Of a stretch of 64,000 bases of DNA, positions 53,362 through 62,287 are shown piece after piece; position 1 is the stretch's first letter; each line of letters opens with the position of its first letter. The DNA lies in assembly GCF_002008225.1 (NCBI RefSeq), contig NZ_MRDH01000002.1, positions 282,187-346,186 of the forward strand, given 5' to 3'. A program made the translations under genes and the position numbers. The stretch comes from Agrobacterium salinitolerans. Its GTDB lineage: Bacteria > Pseudomonadota > Alphaproteobacteria > Rhizobiales > Rhizobiaceae. The notes beneath the pieces were generated by a model that saw nothing but the letters and a program-made list of their open reading frames with translations, ran no database searches and had not been told where the DNA came from.

Positions 53362-53814
53362 TTAATCCTGCCTTTTCTGGAAACCCGTCTTGTTCTGCAC
53401 AAAGCCACAGCTTTCGTAAAATGCATGGACCTCCGGGCGTTGTCGCCCGGTCAGCAGCATCACCTTATAGCAATTCGCTGCAAAAGCGGCCTCGACGGCA
53501 TGGCACACCACCGCGCGACCATATCCATGGCCGCGACGGTTTTCGAGCGTCACCACGTTTTCAATAAGGGCATAGGAGCGGGCGGCGCGCGTCAGGTTCG
53601 GCACGATCTGGAGCGTGGCGGTGGCGACCGCTTCTTCGCCTTCGGTCGCAAGAAACACGGTCAGGCCGGGCTGGGCGAGCATGGCCGCGAAAGCCGCGCT
53701 CGCTTCTTCTGCCGTCATTTCAGGGTCGGACGGATTGAGCGCCCGGTAGAGTTCAAGCAAACCGGCCAGATCGCCGGCTCCGGCTGCGCGCAGGACGATG
53801 GGCTTCGAAGACAT
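53362..53814 (-). CDS. GNAT-family N-acetyltransferase
   Basis: A 150-residue acetyltransferase. The CoA loop is VVTLENRRGHGYGRAVVCHAVEAA (about 86-110), with RRGHGYG; the last part has HAFYESCGF. It converges on clpS, 3 bases between stops. 7 bases separate its start from the pth stop, so pth and this gene are probably one transcript. Substrate unknown. Confidence 0.87.
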   Translation of the reverse strand: MSSKPIVLRAAGAGDLAGLLELYRALNPSDPEMTAEEASAAFAAMLAQPGLTVFLATEGEEAVATATLQIVPNLTRAARSYALIENVVTLENRRGHGYGRAVVCHAVEAAFAANCYKVMLLTGRQRPEVHAFYESCGFVQNKTGFQKRQD

Positions 53815-53821
53815 TCGCGAT

Positions 53822-54538
53822 CTAGTCCTTCTTGCTGAACATACGCTTTAGCATTTCGGCCATAGGGCCGGTTTCCGGCAGCTTTTTCGGCTGGGCGCTG
53901 TTGCGTGCCTGATGGATATGGGACTGCGCGGCGGGTTTGGCTGCCTTGGCCGGTTTTTCGGACTCCGGCTTGCTGCCCGTAGCCAGCGCCAGCTTGTTCA
54001 TCAACTGCGAATCCTCGGCTTTCACCAGCATGGCGGCATTGTCGGCAATGGCGTCCAGAAGCGGATCGAGCCAGACCCGGTCTGCCTTGGCGAAATCGCC
54101 GAGCACGTGGCTGTGCACCCGCTCCTTGTCACCGGGATGGCCGATGCCGAGGCGCAGGCGGCGATAGTCCTTGCCGCAATGGGCGTCGAGCGATTTCAGG
54201 CCGTTATGGCCGCCATGGCCGCCGCCCGTCTTGATACGGGCGCGGCCGGCCGGCAAATCCAGTTCATCATGGATGGCGATGATGTCCGCCGGCGCAAGCT
54301 TGAAGAAGCGCATGGCCTCGCCGACGGACTCACCCGAAAGGTTCATATAGGTCAGCGGCTTCATGAGCAGAACCTTTTCACCGCCGATCTCGCCTTCGGA
54401 AATCTCCGCCTTGAATTTTTTCGACCAGGGCGCAAAGGACGGCAGGCGCTGCAGCGCATCGACGGCCATGAAGCCGATATTGTGACGGTTTCCCGCATAT
54501 TGCGCACCGGGATTACCAAGTCCTGCGATGATCTTCAT
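53822..54538 (-). CDS. pth: Peptidyl-tRNA hydrolase
   Basis: Releases tRNA from prematurely ended peptidyl-tRNA. The catalytic His is in GNRHNIGF (about 17-24), with Asn and Asp in the helix ([28 protein letters not shown]). At 238 residues it is longer than the usual 190 because of a disordered, Ala/Lys/Pro-rich C-terminal tail ([20 protein letters not shown]), typical of rhizobial Pth. The ATG at 54538 is used; the extension to 54580 is not conserved. Confidence 0.95.
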   Translation of the reverse strand: MKIIAGLGNPGAQYAGNRHNIGFMAVDALQRLPSFAPWSKKFKAEISEGEIGGEKVLLMKPLTYMNLSGESVGEAMRFFKLAPADIIAIHDELDLPAGRARIKTGGGHGGHNGLKSLDAHCGKDYRRLRLGIGHPGDKERVHSHVLGDFAKADRVWLDPLLDAIADNAAMLVKAEDSQLMNKLALATGSKPESEKPAKAAKPAAQSHIHQARNSAQPKKLPETGPMAEMLKRMFSKKD

Positions 54539-54626
54539 GGGGCATGTCCGCGTTTTGCCTGATGATGCTGTTGTCACCACCCCGAAAACCGCCGGCTGTC
54601 AATCTTTTTATGGAGTTTCGGATGGT

Positions 54627-55340
54627 TCAGGGACTGACGAGATTGTAGCGGTCGAATATTCGCTGCTGTGTTCCATCGGCGATCAACCTGTCCAGCCGGG
54701 CCTGCAATTTTGCGATCACCTCGTCTGGTACGCTTTTGTTACATGCAAGGCCAAGCTGCTGCCGTGAGAGGGTTATCACTTCCCTGAACGTGTCGGCCGG
54801 CAGGCTTTTGAAGGTGCTCTCCGACATGGGCATCAGGTCAATGCGGCCGGCATTCAGCTTGTGAAGGGTGATCTCGAAATCCGCGCCGACATCCACCTGC
54901 GGGAAACCGAGCTTTTCGAGAAGCGCCTCGGTGTAATCTCCACGCTGGGTTCCCACCCGATATTTCCTCGCGTCCTCGAGGCTGAAGGCTTCGATATTCG
55001 CGTCGCGGCGCGCCACGAGAATGTTGCGGTCGATATGGATCGGCGTGACCCATTTGAACTGCTTCTCCCGCTCCAGCGTTCTGGCAGCGGCGAAGACGCA
55101 GTGCATGGCCTGCGTTCTGGCCAGTGCGATGGCCCTTGCCCAGGGCATGACGGCGACTTCGTAGCTGGTACCGGTGTCTTCGAGCACGGTTCTGAGCTGG
55201 TCGAAATAGACACCCCGCACGCTGCCGTCGCTGGCCTGCAGATTATAGGGCGGATAAATCTCGGTGGTCAGGAACAGCTTGGCGGCGCTGGCCGGAGTGG
55301 CGAGCGCAAGGAAGATCAGGCAAAAGCGGATCAGTCCCAT
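54627..55340 (-). CDS. Periplasmic amino-acid-type binding protein paired with GGDEF-EAL gene
   Basis: A 237-residue extracellular solute-binding (SBP_bac_3) protein. The signal peptide ends near residue 19 (LATPASA-AKLF); TTEIYPPYNLQASDGSVRGVYFD is the standard ligand-lobe start, and WVTPIHIDRNILVARRD and the closing IFDRYNLV follow. No transporter permease or ATPase gene accompanies it; the gene starts 17 bases after the stop of the GGDEF-EAL gene, on the same strand, so they are one unit. By position it is a candidate sensor for that protein, delivering an amino-acid-type signal across the inner membrane. Confidence 0.9.
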   Translation of the reverse strand: MGLIRFCLIFLALATPASAAKLFLTTEIYPPYNLQASDGSVRGVYFDQLRTVLEDTGTSYEVAVMPWARAIALARTQAMHCVFAAARTLEREKQFKWVTPIHIDRNILVARRDANIEAFSLEDARKYRVGTQRGDYTEALLEKLGFPQVDVGADFEITLHKLNAGRIDLMPMSESTFKSLPADTFREVITLSRQQLGLACNKSVPDEVIAKLQARLDRLIADGTQQRIFDRYNLVSP

Positions 55341-55357
55341 GGCTGGCCCCCTGCGGT

Positions 55358-57745
55358 TCACGCTTGTCGCGCCGCGGCGCGGTCTTGCCCGGACGCGGTG
55401 TCGAGTGATGCGATCAGTTTTTCCACGGGTTGCGGGCGTGCGAAGAAATATCCCTGTCCGAAATCAGCGCCTATGTCGGTCAGAAGCGCTTTCTGTTCTT
55501 CCGTCTCGACACCCTCGGCAATGACAGCGCAGTTCATCTTGTGCGAAATGGCCGCGATGCCTTCGACCAGCATTCGGTTGCGTTGCCTGATGTCCATCCT
55601 GTCGTCGCAGATCGAGCGGGTGAAGGACTGGTCGATCTTGACGATATCGACCGGAAAACGGCTGAGATAGCTGAGCGAGGAATAACCCGTGCCGAAATCA
55701 TCCAGCGCGATGCGGCAGCCGAGCTGGTGGATGGCGTTGAGGATCGCCCGGATTTGCGGATCGTCCTTCATGATAACGGCTTCGGTGATCTCGATGACCA
55801 GCCGTTTCGGAAGAATGCCGTGGCGGTGCAGAACGCCGGCGATGCGGGTCGGCAATCCCGGTTCGAATTGCAGCGGCGAGAAATTCACCGCCACATAGGT
55901 CTGTTCCATACCCGGCAGGCGCGACAGCCTGGCGAGATTGGCGATCGACTGATCGAGAATGACATTGCCGATGCGGTGGATAGTGCCGTTTTCTTCCGCA
56001 AGGCTGACGATCGCGGCCGGGGAAAGCAAGCCCTTGTCCGGGTGGTTGAGACGCAGCAGCGCCTCGAAACCCGCCGTCTGGCCGGTGGCGAGGTTTTCTA
56101 TCGGCTGGAAATAGGCCTCGAACCAGTCTTCGGAAAGTGCCTGCGCGATATCCCGCTCCAGCTCCGCATGTTCGCGCGCCCGGTCCATGATCGAGCTGTC
56201 GAAGACCTGCGAGCCGTTCTTGCCCGTGCGCTTGCGGGTATACATCGCCATGTCGGCATTCTGCAGAAGCTCGGAGGCGCTGGCGGCGTGCAGGGGATAG
56301 ACCGCCATGCCGATGCTGGCGCTGAGGCGGATGCTGTTGCTTTCAATCTCGAAAGGCGTGTCCAGCATGGCGCAGATGCGCTCGCAGAATTGCAGGGCGC
56401 GCTCTTCCACCTTGTCACCGGCCAGAAGAATGGCGAATTCGTCGCCGCCGAGCCGCGATGCGCTGTCCAGCGGCGTCAGCATGGGCTCGAGCTTCAGCGT
56501 GAATTGTTTGAGCACGGCGTCGCCCGCAGCGTGGCCGAGATTGTCGTTGATCGCCTTGAACCGGTCGAGGTCGATGAACAGGCAGGCCAACTCGCTACCA
56601 TTGCGATCCGCATCGCGGATCTGCACGTCGAGAATCGCCTCGAAGCCCTGCCGGTTGAAGAGGCCGGTCAGGTGGTCTGAAATGGCTTGCTGTCGGTTGC
56701 GCTTTTCCGACTGGCGCAGTTCGGTTACGTCGGTCATGACGCAGAGGCAGATGCTCTGATGGGCCGCATCGCCGGAATCAAGAGACTTTTCCAGGATGAG
56801 AGCGTCCATGACGCCGCCATCCATGCAATGGAAACGCACGGTAATGCCGCTATGCGAGGCATCGGGCAAGGGATGCGCGGTCTTGCGCTGCTGGAACAGG
56901 AGCCTGTCATCGGGAGGGATGAGATCGGCGAAGTTCAGGCCGAGTATCCGGGAACGATCGTAGCCCGTCGCCTGCACCCAATAGTCGCTGACGGCGGCAA
57001 TGCGGTCGTGCCTGTCGAGCGAGAACAGCATGGCGGGCGTCCGGTTGTAGATCTCCGTCTTGCGCTCGTGTGCGTTCTTGATCTCCAGTTCTTCCTTTTC
57101 AAGCTGGGACTGCATTTCGTTGAAGCTTTTCGCCAGCCTGCCGATTTCGTCTTTCGAACGCCAGTCGACGTGGTGGCGCGAGCCGAGACGCCGCGTCGCC
57201 TCTATTGCCGCCGCAAGCCGCATCAGCGGACGGATAACCATGAAGCGGTTGCCGGCGATGGCGGCGAGAACGATAGTGAGGACGGCGAGGATGAAAATCG
57301 TAATGAAAGCCAGTTCGGTGCGGCTCAAAGAGGTCATAAGGCTGACATTGTCGTAATAGATCGTCAGTTGGCCGACGGTGACGGAGCCCTTCGTGGTCTT
57401 GTAGGTTACTTCGCGCGTCGTCGAGGCTGCATCCTGAATGATGTCGCTGCCGGCTGTCTGGACGACATCGAGTTGGCCGGACGTATCCCTGACCTCGACC
57501 ATCCTGATCACGGGGTCGGAAATGAGCGTTCCGGTAATCTGGTTTATGGTGTCGTCATCAAGATCCCACAGTGGTCGTGCAAGCGCCTGCGCATTGGTCG
57601 ACAGCAGAATCTCAAGGTGGTTACGCTGGCTGCGAATGGCTTCGTGATAGGACAGCGTCAGCAAAAGCGTGAAGAGCGGGGCGACCACTGTAAGAAGTGC
57701 GCCGGAAACTATCGCGATAAAGCGGCTTTCGACGGAATGAGCCAT
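55358..57745 (-). CDS. HAMP-PAS-GGDEF-EAL c-di-GMP signalling protein
   Basis: A 795-residue inner-membrane protein that could both make and break c-di-GMP. TM1 (about 10-33), a periplasmic domain of roughly 110 residues, TM2 (about 143-166), HAMP, PAS (about 235-345), GGDEF with RLGGDEFAIL intact, and EAL with FEALLRLNH, the metal Glu in EITEAV, DDFGTGYSS and EGVE intact. The RxxD inhibitory site before GGDEF is absent (TPLD), so product inhibition of the cyclase is unlikely. It is upstream of, and cotranscribed with, the binding-protein gene. Activity direction must be tested. Confidence 0.93.
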   Translation of the reverse strand: MAHSVESRFIAIVSGALLTVVAPLFTLLLTLSYHEAIRSQRNHLEILLSTNAQALARPLWDLDDDTINQITGTLISDPVIRMVEVRDTSGQLDVVQTAGSDIIQDAASTTREVTYKTTKGSVTVGQLTIYYDNVSLMTSLSRTELAFITIFILAVLTIVLAAIAGNRFMVIRPLMRLAAAIEATRRLGSRHHVDWRSKDEIGRLAKSFNEMQSQLEKEELEIKNAHERKTEIYNRTPAMLFSLDRHDRIAAVSDYWVQATGYDRSRILGLNFADLIPPDDRLLFQQRKTAHPLPDASHSGITVRFHCMDGGVMDALILEKSLDSGDAAHQSICLCVMTDVTELRQSEKRNRQQAISDHLTGLFNRQGFEAILDVQIRDADRNGSELACLFIDLDRFKAINDNLGHAAGDAVLKQFTLKLEPMLTPLDSASRLGGDEFAILLAGDKVEERALQFCERICAMLDTPFEIESNSIRLSASIGMAVYPLHAASASELLQNADMAMYTRKRTGKNGSQVFDSSIMDRAREHAELERDIAQALSEDWFEAYFQPIENLATGQTAGFEALLRLNHPDKGLLSPAAIVSLAEENGTIHRIGNVILDQSIANLARLSRLPGMEQTYVAVNFSPLQFEPGLPTRIAGVLHRHGILPKRLVIEITEAVIMKDDPQIRAILNAIHQLGCRIALDDFGTGYSSLSYLSRFPVDIVKIDQSFTRSICDDRMDIRQRNRMLVEGIAAISHKMNCAVIAEGVETEEQKALLTDIGADFGQGYFFARPQPVEKLIASLDTASGQDRAAARQA

Positions 57746-57977
57746 GTTAAATTGCAGCTACCCTTTGCCCCAAACTTGCTGCGCCGCGTTTCGTCCGCCC
57801 GGAGGGTTTTGCAGGGTTTCCGGCGAAAGCCCGTTTCACCACGCATTTCCTCAGCCCGGCCGGTGTTCCACGACAGCGCGAGGGTATCGTTTCATGGAAG
57901 TGTTAATCGACACTGAAACGGTTTCCGTATCAGGTCAGGATGGCGAGCTTTCTGGTTTTAAAGTTCATGAAAACTAA

Positions 57978-58006
57978 AAGGCCCGTTCCGAATACGGAAC
58001 GGGCCT
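57978..58006 (-). terminator. Rho-independent terminator of rplY
   Basis: On the minus strand: GGCCCGTTCCG-TATT-CGGAACGGGCC (perfect 11-bp stem, 57980-58005), then TTTTAGTTTT. It separates rplY from the c-di-GMP pair. Confidence 0.9.
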
Positions 58007-58053
58007 CATTTTTCAAAGCTGTCTTCAAGGTCGTCCAGCCTTGCGGCCGCCGA

Positions 58054-58662
58054 TTATTCCTCGGAAGCTTCTTCGGTCGTTTCTTCAGCGACGCCAGCAG
58101 CCGGAGCAACGATCGTTGCGATCGTAAAGTCACGGTCGGCGATGACCGGCGTGATGTTCTTCGGCAGCTTCACATTCGAAATGTGGACGCTGTCGCCGAT
58201 CTTCAGACCAGCGAGATCGACCGTGATGAATTCCGGAATGTCGTTGGCCGGGCAGTGGAACTCCACGGTGTGGCGAACGATGTTCAGAACGCCGCCGATC
58301 TTGATGTCCGACTTTTCTTCGTTTTCGAAGTGAACCGGAACTTCAACGTTGACGAGCGTGTTGCCCGAAACGCGCAGGAAGTCGACGTGCATGGTGAAGT
58401 CGCGGACCGGATCAAGCTGGTAATCCTTCGGGAGAACCTTGATCTTCTTGCCGTCGACGTCGATGGTCGCAACCGTCGTCATGAAACCGCCAGCGTGGAT
58501 ACGCTTGGTGACTTCGTTGGTCGACAGAGCGATGGAAATGGGGGCCTGCTTGTCACCATAGATGACAGCGGGAATCAAACCGTTGCGGCGAAGTTCACGA
58601 GAGGACCCCTTACCAACTCGTTCGCGCGCCTCGGCCTTGAGCTCATACGATTCTTTGCTCAT
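58054..58662 (-). CDS. rplY: 50S ribosomal protein L25 (Ctc type)
   Basis: A 202-residue L25/general stress protein Ctc. The N-terminal domain binds 5S rRNA ([30 protein letters not shown]); the C-terminal domain (from about residue 95) is the Ctc/TL5 extension with an acidic tail ([10 protein letters not shown]). The ATG at 58662 has a good ribosome site. In many rhizobia rplY lies just before pth; here the pair of c-di-GMP genes and a terminator separate them. About 300 bases upstream, shared with the divergent MHYT gene, hold its promoter. Confidence 0.96.
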   Translation of the reverse strand: MSKESYELKAEARERVGKGSSRELRRNGLIPAVIYGDKQAPISIALSTNEVTKRIHAGGFMTTVATIDVDGKKIKVLPKDYQLDPVRDFTMHVDFLRVSGNTLVNVEVPVHFENEEKSDIKIGGVLNIVRHTVEFHCPANDIPEFITVDLAGLKIGDSVHISNVKLPKNITPVIADRDFTIATIVAPAAGVAEETTEEASEE

Positions 58663-58842
58663 GGCAATTCCTTTCGAGGTTATATGGAGAGTTCATGCCC
58701 GCGGGCGCTGAACTGGGGAGGTGCAAGCACCATCCCACCCGCGTTGCCTCCAAGGGTGTCTACACGGGTGCGGGCGCTATAATACAAACGGCAGACAAAG
58801 ACAAGAGTGGCCAGGTTTTGGCTGCTGACCCTTTGTAATTTT

Positions 58843-58858
58843 ATTAGAGTTCTCTAAT
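58843..58858. promoter_or_regulatory. Perfect palindrome matching NolR-type consensus
   Basis: ATTAGAG-TT-CTCTAAT is a perfect 7-bp inverted repeat, and it reads ATTAG-N9-AT, the NolR-binding consensus as I recall it. It lies about 105 bp before the MHYT-GGDEF-EAL ATG and about 180 bp before the rplY start. The dimeric ArsR-type regulator encoded at 5831 is an attractive candidate to bind, but this is only sequence similarity to a short consensus. Confidence 0.5.
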
Positions 58859-58958
58859 TCACTCTTTTGTTGCAACCTTTAATATATGCTTATCCATGCA
58901 CATAAACCCGGTGAAAACTTGGCGAATGATAAGGCTATGCAAAATTCCAATTGCGTAG

Positions 58959-61049
58959 ATGACAATGCTCAAAGTTCTCGAGTGCCTCACCATAGATCAC
59001 GACTATCGATACACTGCCGCAGCAGTCTTCGTCTGCATGCTGGGCAGTTTCGTTTCGATGCGCCTTTTTTCGAAGGCGCGTCTGGCGACGGGTGTGCAGA
59101 AGGTCAACTGGTTGTTCCTGGCGGGCGTCAATGGCGGGGCGGCGATATGGACCACCCATTTCGTGGCGATGCTGGGCTATGTCGCGGCCGGTGAGGTGGG
59201 GTATGATCCTTATCTGACCGGGCTGTCGCTTTTGATCGCCATTACCACAACGACTGCCGGCTTCGGCATTTCCGCCTATGGAGGGCGCAGCGTGCTGGTG
59301 GAAGCCGGCGGCATGATCCTCGGGCTCGGCATTGCGGCAATGCATTATACCGGCATGGCGGCCTACAATGTTCAAGGCATGATCTTCTGGGATCAGGCTT
59401 ATGTCATCGCTTCGCTGTTGCTCGGGGCGGTGCTCGGCGCGCTTGCGGTCAATCGCATTGCCCGGCCCCTCAACCGCTTCTGCCAATATGGCGGAGTGAC
59501 ATTTCTCATCCTCGCCATCGCCTCGATGCACTATACCGGCATGGCTTCCATGTCCTTCGCTTTCGATCCGCGCATCGTCATTCCGGAAAATCTGCTGCCG
59601 CCGGCCATCATGGGCGGGGGCGCAATCGCCGTGACGCTGCTGCTGCTGGCGCTCGGACTTTCCACCTATGTCATCGATGCCCAGTCCACCCAGCAGGCGG
59701 TCGCGCGCTATCGTCATCTTTCGTTGCACGATCCGCTAACGGGCATTCCCAACCGGGCGGCCTTTATCGAACATCTCAATCGCCGCACACTCCATATTTC
59801 GTTAGGTGCGCATACCGCGCTTCTGTCGATCGATCTCGATCGTTTCAAGGAAATCAACGACGTGCATGGCCATGCGGCGGGTGACGCTGTGCTGCGCGCC
59901 ATCGCCGACCGCGCGAGTTCCGTGCTGAAGGCCGGGGAGTTCCTGGCGCGCATGGGCGGCGATGAATTCGTGGCGATGACCCATTCCTATTACACCCGGG
60001 CCGATGGGGCAGAATTCGCGCAACGACTGATCGAGCAAATCAGCAGGCCGGTCGAGTGGAACGGCCAGACATTTTCTGTCGGCGCCAGCGTCGGCATCTC
60101 TGTGCGTAACACCGGTGCTATCGATGCCGATACCTTGATGGCGCAGGCGGATGTTGCGATGTACAGGGCAAAAAGCGGTACTTCGGACACGATCTGCTTC
60201 TATGACAAATCCATGGACGAGGCCGCGCGCGCGCGCAATGCACTTGCCATCGCCATGCGCAGCGGCCTGGCCAACAATGAGTTCGAGCTTTATTACCAGC
60301 AGCAAAACGACACCAAAAGCGGCAGCATCGTCGGTTTCGAGGCGCTTTTGCGCTGGAACCATCCCGAACGCGGCATGGTCTCTCCCGTCGAATTCATTCC
60401 GATCGCCGAACAGACCGGCTTCATCGTCGAACTGGGCGAGTGGGTTCTGAGAGAGGCATGCGCGCAGGCGGCGAGGTGGAAAAAGTCACTCGCCATTGCC
60501 GTAAACGTCGCGCCGCAGCAGCTTGCGGACAACGATTTCCCCGACAAGGTTGAGAGAATTCTTGCCGAAACCGGGCTTGCGCCGGAGAGGCTGGAGCTTG
60601 AGATTACCGAAGGCAGCATCATAGCCGATCATCGCCATGCGCTCGTCACCATCCGCAAGCTCAAGTCGCTCGGCGTCAAGATTGCCATGGACGACTATGG
60701 CACGGGTTATTCTTCGCTTTCGACGCTGCAGAGCTTCCCCTTCGACAAGATCAAGATCGACCGCGCTTTCATCGATGGCCTGTCGACAAATGTGCAGTCG
60801 GAGGCGATCGTTCGCTCCACGCTCATTCTGGCGCACAGCCTCAATATTCCGGTGCTGGCGGAAGGGGTTGAAACGAAGGCTCATGTCGAATTCCTGCGTC
60901 GTGAAGGCTGCCTGCAGGTGCAGGGCTTCTTTTTCGGCAAGCCCGGTCCGCTGACGTCCATCGCCAATCTTGTCGACGATACGTTTCTTTCGGCCGAAGA
61001 TGAAACGGAAGTGACCGCCGACCGGCGTTATTTCAAAGCTGCCCGATAG
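58959..61049 (+). CDS. MHYT-GGDEF-EAL c-di-GMP signalling protein
   Basis: A 696-residue membrane protein. The N-terminal MHYT domain (about 1-220, seven helices) carries THFVAMLGY, MHYTGMAAY and MHYTGMASM, each with His/Met that may bind a metal (copper was proposed) for sensing oxygen, CO or NO. Then GGDEF (RMGGDEFVAM) and EAL (FEALLRWNH, EITEGS, DDYGTGYSS, EGVE) follow, both with intact catalytic motifs. The RxxD inhibitory site is not present before GGDEF. ATG 58965 is also possible as start. It is transcribed alone, followed by a weak hairpin with a T-run at about 61090. Confidence 0.93.
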   Translation: MTMLKVLECLTIDHDYRYTAAAVFVCMLGSFVSMRLFSKARLATGVQKVNWLFLAGVNGGAAIWTTHFVAMLGYVAAGEVGYDPYLTGLSLLIAITTTTAGFGISAYGGRSVLVEAGGMILGLGIAAMHYTGMAAYNVQGMIFWDQAYVIASLLLGAVLGALAVNRIARPLNRFCQYGGVTFLILAIASMHYTGMASMSFAFDPRIVIPENLLPPAIMGGGAIAVTLLLLALGLSTYVIDAQSTQQAVARYRHLSLHDPLTGIPNRAAFIEHLNRRTLHISLGAHTALLSIDLDRFKEINDVHGHAAGDAVLRAIADRASSVLKAGEFLARMGGDEFVAMTHSYYTRADGAEFAQRLIEQISRPVEWNGQTFSVGASVGISVRNTGAIDADTLMAQADVAMYRAKSGTSDTICFYDKSMDEAARARNALAIAMRSGLANNEFELYYQQQNDTKSGSIVGFEALLRWNHPERGMVSPVEFIPIAEQTGFIVELGEWVLREACAQAARWKKSLAIAVNVAPQQLADNDFPDKVERILAETGLAPERLELEITEGSIIADHRHALVTIRKLKSLGVKIAMDDYGTGYSSLSTLQSFPFDKIKIDRAFIDGLSTNVQSEAIVRSTLILAHSLNIPVLAEGVETKAHVEFLRREGCLQVQGFFFGKPGPLTSIANLVDDTFLSAEDETEVTADRRYFKAAR

Positions 61050-61154
61050 TCTGGCGCAGCCCGCTGCTGTGCCCGGCAAGGCCAGTCTCGAAATTTTTTG
61101 TTGAAACATGACTGCTTCCAGCGCACCATCGCACAAAAGCTTTGGGAGGAGCGT

Positions 61155-62114
61155 ATGCCGACAGACATCGCCCATGCGGAACGCGTGTATGAAACCGCGC
61201 GACACCGTTCTGCCGCCGCAAGTTCTCCGATTGTGGCCTCCTGGCGTCGCTGCATGGTCAAACATCACCTTGCACCCGAGGAAAACCGCAAGCCGATCTT
61301 TCTTAGCGAGGTTGAATTCCGCCGCGCCCGTGAGAGTGCGGCTGGCCTGATTGCCGAAAGCACGGATGAACTCGACCGCATTTTCCAAAGCGTCGGCAAA
61401 TCCGGCTGCTGCCTGCTTTTGACCGACGCGCAGGGCGTTGCGCTGGAGCGGCGTGGTGCCTCGGGCGATGATCGTGATTTCCGGGCACTTGGTCTCTGGT
61501 CCGGGGCGGTCTGGAGCGAAGCGAGCGTGGGCACCAATGGCATCGGTACGGCGCTCGTTGATGAGCGCTCGGTGGTGGTCTACCGCGATCAGCATTTCTT
61601 TACGTCGAATACCGAACTCTGCTGCACGACAGCGCCCATCCGTGACCATACCGGCCGGGTGACCGGCGCCCTCGATATTTCCACCTGCCGCGACGATATC
61701 AACGAGATGACCTTCTCCTTCGTCACCCAGGCGGTGAAGGATGCGGCGCAGCGAATCGAGGGCAATCTTTTCCGCCGGGCCTTTCCGGGTGCGCGCATCG
61801 TTGTCGTGCCGAGCGGTTTCGGGGCGGCGCTTTCGCTGCTTGCCGTGGATCAGGACGATCTCGTGCTGGGGGCGACCCGCGCCGCACGCCTTGCGTTGAA
61901 GCTGGACGATGCCCGGATCGCGCAGGGACTGCCCGCCGCGGATGTTCTTCAGGAACAGCGCCACGACAGCGGTTCAGACCTTGCGGAAGCGGAACGTTCG
62001 GCGCTTCGCCGCGTCTTGTCGCGCACCAACGGCAATGTCACGCAGGCGGCCTCGCTGCTCGGCATCAGCCGCGCCACGCTTCACCGCAAGATGAAGAAAT
62101 TCGGCGTGCACTAA
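61155..62114 (+). CDS. GAF-Fis transcriptional regulator lacking AAA+ domain
   Basis: A 319-residue AcoR/DhaR-type regulator. Residues 1-220 are a GAF-like sensory domain (ASVGTNGIGTALVDERSVVVYRDQHF and the preceding RIFQSVGKSGCCLLLTDAQG), and the end is a Fis-type helix-turn-helix (GNVTQAASLLGISRATLHRK). The central sigma-54 AAA+ ATPase of AcoR is missing, so it cannot open a sigma-54 promoter and must act as an ordinary DNA-binding regulator. The adjacent aldehyde dehydrogenase is its likely target. ATG 61155 follows GGGAGGAG. Confidence 0.9.
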   Translation: MPTDIAHAERVYETARHRSAAASSPIVASWRRCMVKHHLAPEENRKPIFLSEVEFRRARESAAGLIAESTDELDRIFQSVGKSGCCLLLTDAQGVALERRGASGDDRDFRALGLWSGAVWSEASVGTNGIGTALVDERSVVVYRDQHFFTSNTELCCTTAPIRDHTGRVTGALDISTCRDDINEMTFSFVTQAVKDAAQRIEGNLFRRAFPGARIVVVPSGFGAALSLLAVDQDDLVLGATRAARLALKLDDARIAQGLPAADVLQEQRHDSGSDLAEAERSALRRVLSRTNGNVTQAASLLGISRATLHRKMKKFGVH

Positions 62115-62127
62115 GGTCCTCGCGGTT

Positions 62128-62163
62128 GCGATCCGGCCGATCATGCCGGATCGCGGCGTCTTT
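62128..62163 (+). terminator. Rho-independent terminator after the regulator
   Basis: GCGATCCGGC/GCCGGATCGC (perfect 10-bp stem) then GGCGTCTTT. It lies between the regulator and the aldehyde dehydrogenase, so the latter must have its own promoter in 62165-62270. Confidence 0.72.
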
Positions 62164-62287
62164 GTCGCAGATGTGAGACAATGTGCGCTGCGGAACCGCG
62201 CCGCCCCTCTACCGGACCGCGCCATCTAGGCCCACCTTCCTCCCATGCGGTCCGTTCAGGATCGTTTTCATCAGGGAGGATGAAATC

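Noticed and set aside
61155..62114. Full sigma-54 enhancer-binding protein
   Set aside because: No GAFTGA or Walker motifs of an AAA+ domain are present; GAF joins directly to the Fis helix-turn-helix.
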